Source: Paraglaciecola arctica BSs20135 (GTDB lineage: Bacteria; Pseudomonadota; Gammaproteobacteria; Enterobacterales; Alteromonadaceae). From it: a DNA stretch of 64,000 nt. Position 1 is the first letter of the stretch. Each line of letters starts with the position of its first letter. Below are positions 47,356 to 56,245 of this stretch, one piece after another. The stretch lies in the NCBI RefSeq assembly GCF_000314995.1, contig NZ_BAEO01000029.1, positions 1 to 64,000 of the forward strand. Reading direction: 5' to 3'. The position numbers and the translations under genes are program-made. A model generated the notes under the pieces. That model was given only the letters and a program-made list of their open reading frames with translations. It had not been told where the DNA came from and did not search any database.

Positions 47356-47922
47356 TTAATCAGAGATTAGTGTTTGCGAACTAACAAAGTGCAAATTATT
47401 ATTAATTACTGAACAAAATTCACCTATGCCTGTTTTAAGTAAAGCTGATAATTGGCTATCAATAACAATCCCTTGTTCGTCCAAACTAGTACCAAGCAGT
47501 GGAATAACCACAGAGGATTTTTCAATAATCTTCCCAGACATAGTAACAATTATCTCTCTTAACATCTGCTGAGCGTGGGTGGCTCTAGGTGAAGTATTGA
47601 TGAGCATTATGGGTATATTCACAAACTCTTCTCCACTGACTAACCAATCAAGGGCATTTTTCATCACACCACTGATCCCATGAGCATATTCAGGACTAGA
47701 AATAATCAATCCATCAGCTTTTTCAATACTGGATTTTAATGCCATAACTGAGGGGATATTGTCACTCTCTCTCTCTGGATTAAATAACGGTAAATTTCCC
47801 AGAGATACAATATTGATATCAGCGTCATTAGCAGACAACATTTTTAATGCTTGTAGTGCGCTACTATTGTAAGACAAGTTACGCAAACTGCCCGACAAAG
47901 CTACTAATTTGAGTTTATCCAT
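47356..47922 (-). CDS. NAD(P)H-dependent FMN reductase-family protein
   Basis: A 188-residue flavodoxin-fold reductase from the ATG at 47922 (MDKLKLVALSGSLRNLSYNS), which carries the FMN phosphate loop GSLRNLSYNS. IISSPEYAHGISGVMKNALDWL is the family signature around the flavin ring. The upstream part of the open frame overlaps the CreA gene and is not used. It may act on quinones, chromate or azo dyes; this is not decidable. It lies 11 bp after creA and is probably co-transcribed with it. Confidence 0.87.
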   Translation of the reverse strand: MDKLKLVALSGSLRNLSYNSSALQALKMLSANDADINIVSLGNLPLFNPERESDNIPSVMALKSSIEKADGLIISSPEYAHGISGVMKNALDWLVSGEEFVNIPIMLINTSPRATHAQQMLREIIVTMSGKIIEKSSVVIPLLGTSLDEQGIVIDSQLSALLKTGIGEFCSVINNNLHFVSSQTLISD

Positions 47923-47933
47923 TACTTTTGGAT

Positions 47934-48404
47934 TTAAACACCCGGTTTCATAGGTGCTTGATAAGCTTTGGTGCCCCACAAAGGTACAGTTGAAAGACTA
48001 TGTTTAAAACTGCCTGATGTTTCTTTGGTTGAATATGACACATACATCAAAGTTTGACTTTGTTCATCAAACACACGGCGGATCTTCATACTTTTAAAAA
48101 AAATACTTTTTGATTTTTTAAACACCACTTCACCTGATTTAGACTTATCTATAGCAGCAATCATGGCAGTTGTAATTTCACCTGTTTGCCGGCAAGCAAT
48201 TGAGCTATCAGATGGGTCAGACAAACTGAGATCCGCTTCAATGCTAGCCACATGACAAGTCACTCCAGTGACAATTGGGTCAACTAAAGTATTCAATTTA
48301 ATATCCTGAGTAGTAAATACGCCTAGTGAAATATCACCCACTTCATTTTTATCACATGCAGTTAACAGCAAAAGTAATCCAACACACACACCCAAAGTAT
48401 TCAT
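47934..48404 (-). CDS. creA: CreA-family lipoprotein
   Basis: A 156-residue protein of the CreA family, function unknown although the E. coli gene heads creABCD. The lipobox LLLLLTAC at about residues 10-17 predicts a lipoprotein here. The conserved core is GDISLGVFTTQDIKL, VTGVTCHVASIEADLSLSDP, SSIACRQTG and SIFFKSMKIRRVFDE. It lies first in an apparent operon with the FMN reductase. A perfect 14-bp palindrome ATGCCATATGGCAT at 48424-48437, 20 bp upstream of the start, may be an operator. Confidence 0.88.
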   Translation of the reverse strand: MNTLGVCVGLLLLLTACDKNEVGDISLGVFTTQDIKLNTLVDPIVTGVTCHVASIEADLSLSDPSDSSIACRQTGEITTAMIAAIDKSKSGEVVFKKSKSIFFKSMKIRRVFDEQSQTLMYVSYSTKETSGSFKHSLSTVPLWGTKAYQAPMKPGV

Positions 48405-48423
48405 TTGTATTCCTAATTATTTG

Positions 48424-48437
48424 ATGCCATATGGCAT
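48424..48437. promoter_or_regulatory. Perfect palindrome upstream of creA
   Basis: ATGCCATATGGCAT is self-complementary over 14 bp and lies 20 bp before the creA start codon. It could be a repressor operator; no matching regulator is known from the sequence. Confidence 0.3.
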
Positions 48438-48504
48438 ATTTATACCAAAAATCATTTTATTTCTTAAAAAAATGAACTTTTCATCCTAATTTGATGACTT
48501 ATTA

Positions 48505-48569
48505 TTGGCAGCGTAGTGAACTGCCACTCTCCCTGGGCCGTTTAGTGTGGATCATGCTAACGGCTTTTT
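48505..48569 (+). ncRNA. Candidate leader or small RNA ending in a terminator, upstream of rhlE
   Basis: Two hairpins follow each other: TTGGCAG/CTGCCA (about 48505-48526), and GCCGTTTAG / CTAACGGC (48537-48545 with 48557-48564) followed by TTTTT. The terminator lies 140 bp before the helicase start. It could be an attenuator in its leader or an independent small RNA. No promoter or known RNA family was recognised. Confidence 0.35.
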
Positions 48570-48709
48570 ACTTTCTGTCAAAGTCAACAAATGAAGAATA
48601 GATCATAAAAGAACAGACTTTACGCTCATAAAAACCACAAACAATCTCAAAATACTGTATATTCCGTCCTCGTTTTTTGCCCTTGCCCTTTCTTAGGATC
48701 AGTATCAGT

Positions 48710-49996
48710 ATGAAATTTTCAAATTTAGGTTTAGCCAAAGAAATCCAACAGGCTCTCGAAGTCTGTGGTTATACTGAAATGACACCAGTGCAAGAGCAAG
48801 CCATAGTCCCTGCTCGCAGAGGCAAAGACTTGTTAGTTAATGCTCAAACAGGCACAGGTAAAACTGCTGCTTTTGCATTACCTATCTTGCAACAAATGTT
48901 AGATAAACCTAAAGACACCTTATCAGGTAGTCCGCGAGCTTTAATTTTAACGCCAACTCGAGAGTTAGCTGAACAACTCGCCAACACTATAGGTGCCTAT
49001 GCACAATTTTTGCCTTTAAAGATTACTGCGCTTTATGGCGGCGTAAAAATGGGCGGTCAGGCTAATAAACTTAAAGATGGCGTGGATATTCTGATTTCAA
49101 CTCCTGGGCGCTTAATTGAACATTTAGAACTCAGTAACGTTAATTTAGCAAACGCTGAGTTTGTGGTTCTCGATGAAGCCGACCGTATGTTAGATATGGG
49201 TTTTATCGCCGATGTACAAAACATCTTAAAATTCACCGCTAAAAAACGTCAAACCTTATTGTTTTCTGCCACTTCATCACCCGCAGTAAATGAATTATCC
49301 CATAAGTTATTGAACAATCATCAGGTGTTACGAGTTACCAAAATTAATGCCACCGCCGAAACAGTTTCACATGTTATGTATCCAGTGGAAGAGTCTCGTA
49401 AAATTGATTTGTTTAAAGCCTTATTAAAAGAACAAAACTGGTTTCAGGTTTTAGTATTTACCAGCACCAAACAACAAGCCGATGAACTTATGGCCGCGTT
49501 AAAGCGCAGCAAAATTGACGCAGCAGTATGCCATGCAGACAAAAGCCAAGGTGCGCGTCGTCGTGCTATCGCCGACTTCAAATCAGCCAAACTACAAGTA
49601 TTGATAGCCACAGAAGTAGCAGCTCGCGGTTTAGACATTCAAGGCTTGGATTATGTCGTCAATTACAACCTACCTTATTTACCTGAAGATTATGTGCACC
49701 GCATTGGACGCACAGGCCGTGCAGGAAAAGAAGGTTACGCCATATCATTCGTTAGCCGCGAAGAAGAAAATACAGTTGCGCGTATTGGGCTTATTGGAAG
49801 TAAAATTAAACGTATTGTTAAAGCAGGATTTGAAGTCAGTAATCGCATTAGCTTATTAAAAAGTGTCGCGAAGAACACTAGAAATAGTCGCAGCAACAAA
49901 GCCAGTGAGATAAAAATAAGCAACGACAAGTCTTCGCCCTATCAAGCTAAAAAATCAAAAGCTCGGGCTTCAAAACCTAACAAAGGTAAAAAATAA
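48710..49996 (+). CDS. rhlE: DEAD-box ATP-dependent RNA helicase, RhlE type
   Basis: A 428-residue RNA helicase likely acting in ribosome assembly or RNA decay in the cold. The ATG at 48710 (MKFSNLGLAKEIQQALE) follows TAGGATC; a longer frame from 48677 is not supported. Motifs in order: Q motif around GYTEMTPVQEQAI, I AQTGTGKT, Ia PTRELAEQ, II DEAD in VVLDEADRMLDMGF, III SAT, V ATEVAARGLDIQ, VI HRIGRTGRAGKEG. The C-terminal 60 residues are basic and low complexity. RhlE is the closest fit among the DEAD paralogues; SrmB or DbpA are less likely. Confidence 0.92.
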   Translation: MKFSNLGLAKEIQQALEVCGYTEMTPVQEQAIVPARRGKDLLVNAQTGTGKTAAFALPILQQMLDKPKDTLSGSPRALILTPTRELAEQLANTIGAYAQFLPLKITALYGGVKMGGQANKLKDGVDILISTPGRLIEHLELSNVNLANAEFVVLDEADRMLDMGFIADVQNILKFTAKKRQTLLFSATSSPAVNELSHKLLNNHQVLRVTKINATAETVSHVMYPVEESRKIDLFKALLKEQNWFQVLVFTSTKQQADELMAALKRSKIDAAVCHADKSQGARRRAIADFKSAKLQVLIATEVAARGLDIQGLDYVVNYNLPYLPEDYVHRIGRTGRAGKEGYAISFVSREEENTVARIGLIGSKIKRIVKAGFEVSNRISLLKSVAKNTRNSRSNKASEIKISNDKSSPYQAKKSKARASKPNKGKK

Positions 49997-50012
49997 GATA
50001 CATCAGCCCCAT

Positions 50013-50044
50013 AGCTTCTAGCTCGATACTCGTGGCTAGAAGCT
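50013..50044 (+). terminator. Hairpin downstream of rhlE
   Basis: AGCTTCTAGC (50013-50022) pairs with GCTAGAAGCT (50035-50044) across a 12-nt loop, starting 17 bp after the helicase stop codon. No T-run follows, so it may be a weak or factor-dependent terminator. Confidence 0.35.
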
Positions 50045-50061
50045 CGCAACTGTATTTAAAC

Positions 50062-50883
50062 TTACTCCCCCAATAAAAAATGCTTAATTGCATCCTTATA
50101 ATTTCGGCTAACTTTTATCTTTTCAAACTCCCCTAATAACAAGAAAAATTCACCTTTAGTGTGGGGGATCACTTTATCAATGAAGTTCAAATTGACTATA
50201 GTAGAGCGATGTACCCGCTTAAAAATATTCTCGTCTAACTCAGCCAATAGTTCTTTCAATGTGCTGCGCTTGATGTGGGTTTGTCCTTGGGCATGTAAAC
50301 ATACGTAATCACCCGCTGCATCAATCCATTCAATTTCAGACTGTTTTAAAATAGTAATTTCATCACGGTCTTTAATAACTACCTTTTTTTCCACTTGAAC
50401 ATTGCTGGACAACATACCTGGAAGCATCTTATTAACCGCTTGTTTTGGGTTTTCTGTTTGATTAATACTATCAATCGCGCCTAAAATTCGAGGCTTATTA
50501 TCTTGCCCATCAACACCATCCAAACGTTCTTGCGCTCTTTGTACTGCGCGAATAATTCGCTCGTCATCAATAGGTTTCAAAATATAATCGACCGCATGAA
50601 CATCAAAAGCGTCCAGTGCATATTGTTCATAGGCGGTAGTAAATACGATTAGAGGTAAAATATCACTTTGTAATCCTTTGACCACGTCAAAGCCATTCAA
50701 GCCGGGCATTTGGATATCTAAAAAAATGATATCAGGCGCCAAGTCTAAGGTTGCGGCTATGGCTTCTCGACCATTTTTGCATTCCCCGACAATTTCTATG
50801 CTCTGAATTTTTTCTAACTTCACCCTCAGCAGCTTTAATGCGAGTGGTTCATCATCAACAATTAGTGTCCTTAATTTATTCAT
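50062..50883 (-). CDS. LytTR-family response regulator
   Basis: A 273-residue regulator from ATG 50883 (MNKLRTLIVDDEPLALKLLR). The receiver domain spans about 1-120, with the phosphoacceptor Asp in DIIFLDIQMPG and the conserved Lys in YILKPID. The C-terminal LytTR DNA-binding domain spans about 170-273 (DEITILKQSEIEWIDAAGDY, VHRSTIVNLNFIDKV). A longer frame to 50940 overlaps the kinase and is not used. It follows its cognate kinase after 22 bp. Target genes unknown; the sugar transporter upstream is one candidate. Confidence 0.92.
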   Translation of the reverse strand: MNKLRTLIVDDEPLALKLLRVKLEKIQSIEIVGECKNGREAIAATLDLAPDIIFLDIQMPGLNGFDVVKGLQSDILPLIVFTTAYEQYALDAFDVHAVDYILKPIDDERIIRAVQRAQERLDGVDGQDNKPRILGAIDSINQTENPKQAVNKMLPGMLSSNVQVEKKVVIKDRDEITILKQSEIEWIDAAGDYVCLHAQGQTHIKRSTLKELLAELDENIFKRVHRSTIVNLNFIDKVIPHTKGEFFLLLGEFEKIKVSRNYKDAIKHFLLGE

Positions 50884-50905
50884 GTATTTTCTCTTTTGTT
50901 GATGA

Positions 50906-52072
50906 CTAACGACGGCTTTGTTTAGGGATATTTTTTTCACTACTTAGATATTCACATGGCAACTCAATGGTCGTTTTCAAACCACCCGATGGTAGTATGT
51001 CGATGTTAATAGAAAAGTCCTGTGCATATAAGGCTTTTAATCTATCGTTAGTGTTGCGCAGGCCTACGCCACGTCCTTTGGTACTGCCCACTTTGCTGTG
51101 TGCCACTTTACTACCACTACCGGTGTCACTGAGTTGCATAATCAGTCTATTATTCTCTACTTTGGCATACAGGCTTATGGTTCCACCTGATTCATTTTGA
51201 GCAATAGCATGTTTCATGGAATTTTCGATGATTGGTTGTAACAGTAAACTTGGAACCGTAGCCAACTTAGCGTCCTGCTCAATCTGAAAGTCTAAGCTGA
51301 GTCGATCACCAAATCGAGTCTTTTCAATTTCCAAATATAAATTGAGCGCATTAACTTCATTTTCGAGAGTGATCTTGGTGTCGGGGTTATTGTCCAACGA
51401 ATGCCTTAGAAAGCGGCTTAACTGCACCGTCATACCTTGGGCTTTTTCTGATTCATTAACTTCTATTAGGGAGTTAATCGCATTCAGGGTATTACATAAA
51501 AAGTGAGGATTAAGCTGGTAACGCAACATCTTAATTTGAGCGTCTCTCGCAATTGACTGCGCGCGCATTCGTTTGATTTGTTCTTCACGAGTTTCAGCTT
51601 CTGCTTTTAGCATGATCCGATGTTCAGTTTGCAATAAATCATTGTAGCGCATGCCATGAAACAACCCAGTCCAGCACAAAAAGATAAACAAACTGGCAAA
51701 ATGCCAGCCACCAAATTCACTCCATTTGTTACCTGCCTCGGTCACCCACATAAACAATTCAATTCTGGCCAAGGTCCAAACAAAAGCCACCAGCAAAACC
51801 ATCAACAATCCTATGCTGGCTCTTTGCACAAAGGGTTTGTCCCAAATATGCATAAAAATCCAATATAAAAAAATGGTAAAACCTAACCCAATAAAGGCTT
51901 GCAAGAAAATATGTAGAATATGAAACCAGTCGTATGGCCCATACCAGAGCGTTAATGAAAAAAAACTAATGATACTTACAAATGTCCAAAAACCGATATG
52001 TAAAAGGCCAAACTGATAAATTTGGTTGCGACCATCGACAGAAGATGTTTCTTGAAAAAATGAGTGTGGCAT
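50906..52072 (-). CDS. LytS/YehU-type sensor histidine kinase
   Basis: A 388-residue membrane kinase with four predicted helices in the first 160 residues (about 23-42, 52-72, 84-106, 124-142) and no large external domain. A coiled-coil linker (TEHRIMLKAEAETREEQIKR) leads to the His-kinase region KMLRYQLNPHFLCNTLNAIN, where the phosphoacceptor His sits in the NPHF motif. The ATPase domain follows: LQPIIENSMKHAI, DTGSG, GRGVGLRNTNDRLKALY. A perfect inverted repeat GCCAACT-T-AGTTGGC (52087-52101) lies 15 bp upstream of its start. Confidence 0.92.
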   Translation of the reverse strand: MPHSFFQETSSVDGRNQIYQFGLLHIGFWTFVSIISFFSLTLWYGPYDWFHILHIFLQAFIGLGFTIFLYWIFMHIWDKPFVQRASIGLLMVLLVAFVWTLARIELFMWVTEAGNKWSEFGGWHFASLFIFLCWTGLFHGMRYNDLLQTEHRIMLKAEAETREEQIKRMRAQSIARDAQIKMLRYQLNPHFLCNTLNAINSLIEVNESEKAQGMTVQLSRFLRHSLDNNPDTKITLENEVNALNLYLEIEKTRFGDRLSLDFQIEQDAKLATVPSLLLQPIIENSMKHAIAQNESGGTISLYAKVENNRLIMQLSDTGSGSKVAHSKVGSTKGRGVGLRNTNDRLKALYAQDFSINIDILPSGGLKTTIELPCEYLSSEKNIPKQSRR

Positions 52073-52086
52073 TAAATTCCTTAACA

Positions 52087-52101
52087 GCCAACTTAGTTGG
52101 C
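52087..52101. promoter_or_regulatory. Inverted repeat upstream of the LytS-type kinase
   Basis: GCCAACT-T-AGTTGGC is a perfect 7-bp inverted repeat around one base, close to the kinase start codon at 52072. It may be an operator or a hairpin that affects its translation. Confidence 0.3.
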
Positions 52102-52144
52102 AAAGACTGCGTAGTTCAGTTTACACTTGGTAAATACTGTGGGC

Positions 52145-52205
52145 TAGCGGTTCAATCCGCTTTACCGCTGTATAAGACCCTCTTGCCGAATTAGTCGGTC
52201 TTTTT
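52145..52205 (+). terminator. Hairpin pair with terminator upstream of the sugar symporter
   Basis: AGCGG-TTCAAT-CCGCT is followed by AAGACC (52174-52179) pairing with GGTCTT (52197-52202) and a short T-run. It lies about 60 bp before the transporter start, on its strand, so it could be a leader attenuator or end a short transcript. Confidence 0.4.
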
Positions 52206-52266
52206 AGAACGAATAGTCTAGCTTTGCTACCCAAGATTCTCCTAGCGTTTCATATAAGGCATAAGA

Positions 52267-53838
52267 ATGAAAACAGACCAGCCTCAATCTATTTTCTACG
52301 TATTTTACGTATCCATCATAGTTGCATTAGGAGGGTTCCTAATGGGTTTTGATGCATCTGTTATTTCAGGTGTGGTCAAATTTATCGAACCCGAATTTAA
52401 CCTAACAAAAATTCAATTAGGCTGGGCCGTAGCTTCATTATCCCTTACCGCTACCTTTGCCATGATTACAGCGGGTCCACTTAGTGACCGATTTGGTAGA
52501 AAAGTTATATTAAAAATTGCCGCGACTTTGTTTTTTGTGTCGGCTATTGCATCAGCATTTGCGCCTAGTTTTTTAATGCTAGTTATAGCTAGAATGCTCG
52601 GCGGCTTAGGTGTAGGAGCGGCATTGATTATTGCACCTATGTACATTGCAGAAATTGGCCCTGCTAAATATCGTGGACGTATGGTCTCCCTTAATCAGTT
52701 AAATATTGTACTGGGTATTTCAGTGGCATTTTTCACCAACTATTTGATTTTACAGGCTGCTGATTCTGATACCCAATGGGTACAATCTCTAGGTTTTGAC
52801 CAATGGAATTGGCGCTGGATGTTAGGCATTGAAGCCATCCCTGCACTGTTATATTTTGTGTGTCTTGCCATAGTCCCAGAAAGCCCACGATGGTTAATGA
52901 TGAAAGGCCGTACTCAGGAGGCGAGTGTTATTCTAAAACGCGCTTTAGGTGAGCAAAATGCTGAGCAAGAAATACAAAATATTAGTGACAACATTAACCT
53001 TGAACAAAACAAAACCAAAGGGGCTTTTATAGACTTACTTAAGCCCTCGATGCGCCTAGTAATGATAGTGGGGATCTCCATTGCGATATTACAGCAAATC
53101 ACTGGTATTAACGCGGTGTTCTTTTATGCTCCGATGATTTTTGAGCAAACGGGTTTAGGTACCGACGCCTCATTTATGCAAGCCATATTAGTAGGTATCA
53201 CAAACGTGGTATTTACCTTAATTGCTATCGCACTTATTGACAAAATCGGACGAAAATCATTATTAGTTATGGGTGTATCAGGGATTATTGTGTGTATGTT
53301 CAGTTTGGCATATCAATTTAATGCAGCCACTTACACCTTAACTGCCCAAGCTATCAGCACCCTATCGACAGATATAGACTTACAAGCATTACAACCTATT
53401 ATTGGCGCTACATTTACCAGTGATTTAGCATTCAAATCAGCAATCACCGACCTGTTAGGCACGGCACAGGCAGTTCAATTTGAATCGACATTAGTGTCCG
53501 CAGCGATCCAAATGAATGGCACTATGATACTAGTGAGCATATTAGGCTTTGTCGCCTGTTTTGCCGTCTCTTTAGGTCCTGTTATGTGGGTGTTGTTTTC
53601 AGAATTGTTCCCCAACCGAATTCGCGGAATTGCCATCTCATTTGTTGGCTTAATTAACTCAGGCATTAGTTTCTTGGTTCAGCTAGTATTTCCATGGGAA
53701 CTTGCAAACTTAGGTGCCACCTATACCTTTGCGATATATGGTGTCTTTGGTTTTTTTGGACTGATGATCATTCTTAAGTTTTTACCTGAAACTAAAGGTA
53801 AATCTTTGGAAGAGTTGGAAGCGATTCTGGTCAAATAA
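52267..53838 (+). CDS. Sugar/H+ symporter, MFS sugar-porter family
   Basis: A 523-residue inner-membrane permease of the XylE/GLUT type, with about twelve helices. Family marks: GFLMGFDASVISG in helix 1, GPLSDRFGRK after helix 2, RMLGGLGVGAALIIAPMYIA, AEIGPAKYRGRMVS, PESPRWLMM, QQITGINAVFFYAP, and the C-terminal PETKGKSLEELEAIL. An insertion of about 60 residues around 365-420 (AISTLSTDIDLQALQPIIGA) is longer than in XylE and probably lies between helices. The gene lies divergent to the two-component pair, 6 kb from a GH3 glucosidase and a putative phosphorylase. Substrate not determined. Confidence 0.9.
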   Translation: MKTDQPQSIFYVFYVSIIVALGGFLMGFDASVISGVVKFIEPEFNLTKIQLGWAVASLSLTATFAMITAGPLSDRFGRKVILKIAATLFFVSAIASAFAPSFLMLVIARMLGGLGVGAALIIAPMYIAEIGPAKYRGRMVSLNQLNIVLGISVAFFTNYLILQAADSDTQWVQSLGFDQWNWRWMLGIEAIPALLYFVCLAIVPESPRWLMMKGRTQEASVILKRALGEQNAEQEIQNISDNINLEQNKTKGAFIDLLKPSMRLVMIVGISIAILQQITGINAVFFYAPMIFEQTGLGTDASFMQAILVGITNVVFTLIAIALIDKIGRKSLLVMGVSGIIVCMFSLAYQFNAATYTLTAQAISTLSTDIDLQALQPIIGATFTSDLAFKSAITDLLGTAQAVQFESTLVSAAIQMNGTMILVSILGFVACFAVSLGPVMWVLFSELFPNRIRGIAISFVGLINSGISFLVQLVFPWELANLGATYTFAIYGVFGFFGLMIILKFLPETKGKSLEELEAILVK

Positions 53839-53861
53839 CCACCCAACTTAAGCCCTACATA

Positions 53862-53912
53862 TACCATAGGTACTATCGGCCTCACCCTTTGCACCTATGG
53901 TAATAGCTTTTT
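53862..53912 (+). terminator. Candidate terminator of the sugar symporter
   Basis: TACCATAGGT (53862-53871) and ACCTATGGTA (53893-53902) form a perfect 10-bp stem with a 21-nt loop, followed by ATAGCTTTTTC. Confidence 0.55.
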
Positions 53913-54100
53913 CTTAACACTCTGTTTTATTAGCTACTTTTAGTAATATTTTGCGGTTGATGTGCAAGCGCTAGAAAAATAATCGCCTAAATCTAAGACT
54001 TGAATCAGACATAGACCAATCTCAATTAATTAGGGCAGAATAGTCGTATTAAACTCCCTACCCTTTGTTAAAATTGAGCTAGTGATGACTCGTCAATAAA

Positions 54101-56098
54101 TTATTGAGTAAAAAACGACTGTACAAATTCAAAACTATCAACGGCGATTTTAGCACCAATTTCTCTACCTGGTAGATCATCAGCTGGCGGATGAATGCCT
54201 CCCCAAATACGCGACAAACTACACTGATCGGATGCGTCTTTATAGGTCGCCCATTGCAAAGTCATGCTCACACTGGGTCCTTCCTCAAAAACCAAAAAGT
54301 CATTGGCAGTTACCTCAAACTCACTCATCCCACCGGGAAAATAAGCAGATCCTGTTATGGATGTCATCAAATCTGCAGCGGCTCTAGAATAAGTGGAATG
54401 ACCTGATACATAACCTGCGAAAGGAGGCGTGACAAAAGTAGGTCTTTGATACGGCCACCACTGCTCTGCCAATATCCAGCCCACTCCAGCTTGATCAACC
54501 AAAGGGTTGTTTATATAGTCTGGCCCTTTCCAAGTATAAAGTTTAATTTTGCCAATATTTTCTGGTTTATCGGTAGCTAAGGGATCAGTTGCTGTAACCA
54601 CTTCAACATAATTTTCTACTAAAGGTATACCGTCAATCCGAAATGAGCTTAATGAAGGATCACTGCTCTGTCCTTTCGCCATCGCTCGAATGGCTGATAC
54701 AGGACGAATATAATCATAACGTCCTTTGATCCCCCATGCAGCCACAGCAGCATCATGCATAGTACCTCCCATAGCGAAATAGGACTTAATATCCCATTCA
54801 AGCGGCCCTAATATATCGCCTTCACCTGCCCAACGTTTTTCAAACAATTCATGATCACTCACAGTATTTAAGATAACAAACCAGTGTCCAGGGGGAGTTT
54901 CAGATTCAGGACCATCCGCCCAAAATTCAGCTAATACACGAGTGTAATCACCGCGGGGTACCATTTGTTCTTCGTAGGGCTGATTAGTGATTGGATTAAG
55001 TGCATAACCCATACTTGGGTCGCCACCTTCAGTTTGTTTATAAAATTCATCATATTCTGTAAAGGAGTTCGGATAGGCAGATATGTTTCCAAGACTCTTT
55101 GGTGAGATATCCCACATTACACCATCATTTTGATCCAAATGAGACGACCAAATAGACACCAATGAGAATCCCCATTTATACTGCTCACTTAGTGCTCCAT
55201 TAATCATAGGTGGAGTGCCTGGATCATGATAAACCTGATAATCAAAACCATCACGAGCAAATACATTTTTATCATTCTCAGAAAGAGAAAATGGAACTAC
55301 TTGCCCCCATTCAGGACCTAAAAAACTGGGTGCGTCATCTACCGGATTACCTGCTTGATCAATATAGCCATTTATTGACAAAGGTTGCCAACGATCCAAA
55401 TCTGCAATGGATGGATTACCAGTGGCGCCAGCACTTAAAACTAATGGAGGGTTCACCGGTTGGTAGGATATATTAGCGTAAGAATTCACTTCATTTGCAC
55501 CATCTTGCAAACCAAATTGAATATAACAATCAGCAATATAATTACCCAATGCAGCGGCCGAACCTTGGGAATAATCCAATGACTCGTCATCAAGGTTGAA
55601 GCCTAAACTTTGCATCAGTGAATCGGCAGCTTCCATTATCTTAAATGAGCCTGGTGAGAAATTAAATCGATGTTGAATAATCCGATAAGCAGCATAACTA
55701 ATAGCGAGTTCTTGTTGCGGTAAAACATCGTCTGGCACTTTGATATTTTCGGCTGAACAAGAAAATCCAGCGACCTCATTGCCAAATAAAAACCCATGTT
55801 TTTGCGGTTTGTAAACTGACCAAGCGTCAAACATCGCCGAAGAAATATGGAATAAGTTTCTGGCATGTACAGTGGGTCGCGCATAGTCATTACGTATGGC
55901 TAATAAAAGCACTTCATTCCACATGCGAGCAACAGACTGACCGTCCCGTTCAGGGGTTATCACCACTGGAGGGACTGGAGGAGTAATCACTGTTGTTTTT
56001 TTGCTAGAACCGCCACAAGCTGTTAAAAGACTACTAGTTACAAAAACAACGCTCAGATGTGTAACCAGTTTTTTTGTATAAAGTTTATATTTAGCCAT
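54101..56098 (-). CDS. Vanadium-haloperoxidase/PAP2-family lipoprotein
   Basis: A 665-residue protein from the ATG at 56098, which follows GGGTGAA. The lipobox LLTAC (about residue 24) predicts a lipoprotein. The C-terminal half carries the vanadate/phosphate site shared by vanadium-dependent haloperoxidases and PAP2 phosphatases: KGRYDYIRPVSAIR (Lys and Arg), then SGHSTYSRAA (Ser-Gly-His), and SRIWGGIHPPADD (Arg and second His). Long proteins of this type in marine bacteria are annotated as vanadium-dependent haloperoxidases, but whether it halogenates or dephosphorylates is unproven. It has no obvious partner gene. Confidence 0.85.
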   Translation of the reverse strand: MAKYKLYTKKLVTHLSVVFVTSSLLTACGGSSKKTTVITPPVPPVVITPERDGQSVARMWNEVLLLAIRNDYARPTVHARNLFHISSAMFDAWSVYKPQKHGFLFGNEVAGFSCSAENIKVPDDVLPQQELAISYAAYRIIQHRFNFSPGSFKIMEAADSLMQSLGFNLDDESLDYSQGSAAALGNYIADCYIQFGLQDGANEVNSYANISYQPVNPPLVLSAGATGNPSIADLDRWQPLSINGYIDQAGNPVDDAPSFLGPEWGQVVPFSLSENDKNVFARDGFDYQVYHDPGTPPMINGALSEQYKWGFSLVSIWSSHLDQNDGVMWDISPKSLGNISAYPNSFTEYDEFYKQTEGGDPSMGYALNPITNQPYEEQMVPRGDYTRVLAEFWADGPESETPPGHWFVILNTVSDHELFEKRWAGEGDILGPLEWDIKSYFAMGGTMHDAAVAAWGIKGRYDYIRPVSAIRAMAKGQSSDPSLSSFRIDGIPLVENYVEVVTATDPLATDKPENIGKIKLYTWKGPDYINNPLVDQAGVGWILAEQWWPYQRPTFVTPPFAGYVSGHSTYSRAAADLMTSITGSAYFPGGMSEFEVTANDFLVFEEGPSVSMTLQWATYKDASDQCSLSRIWGGIHPPADDLPGREIGAKIAVDSFEFVQSFFTQ

Positions 56099-56245
56099 TT
56101 CACCCATATCTAGATTATCCTGCTCATCCAATAATTCGTATATTTAATACATTGGCTAAGCCTGCTATAAAAAGCATCCCTAACGTATACCAAAAAATAA
56201 TCTACGTCTGAGCGTTATCAATTTGGACGCTAATATAGCTATATT

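Noticed and set aside
53963-53976. TGCAAGCGCT, half of a LacI-type operator
   Set aside because: Only the left half fits, and it lies between two convergent 3' ends where no promoter is expected.
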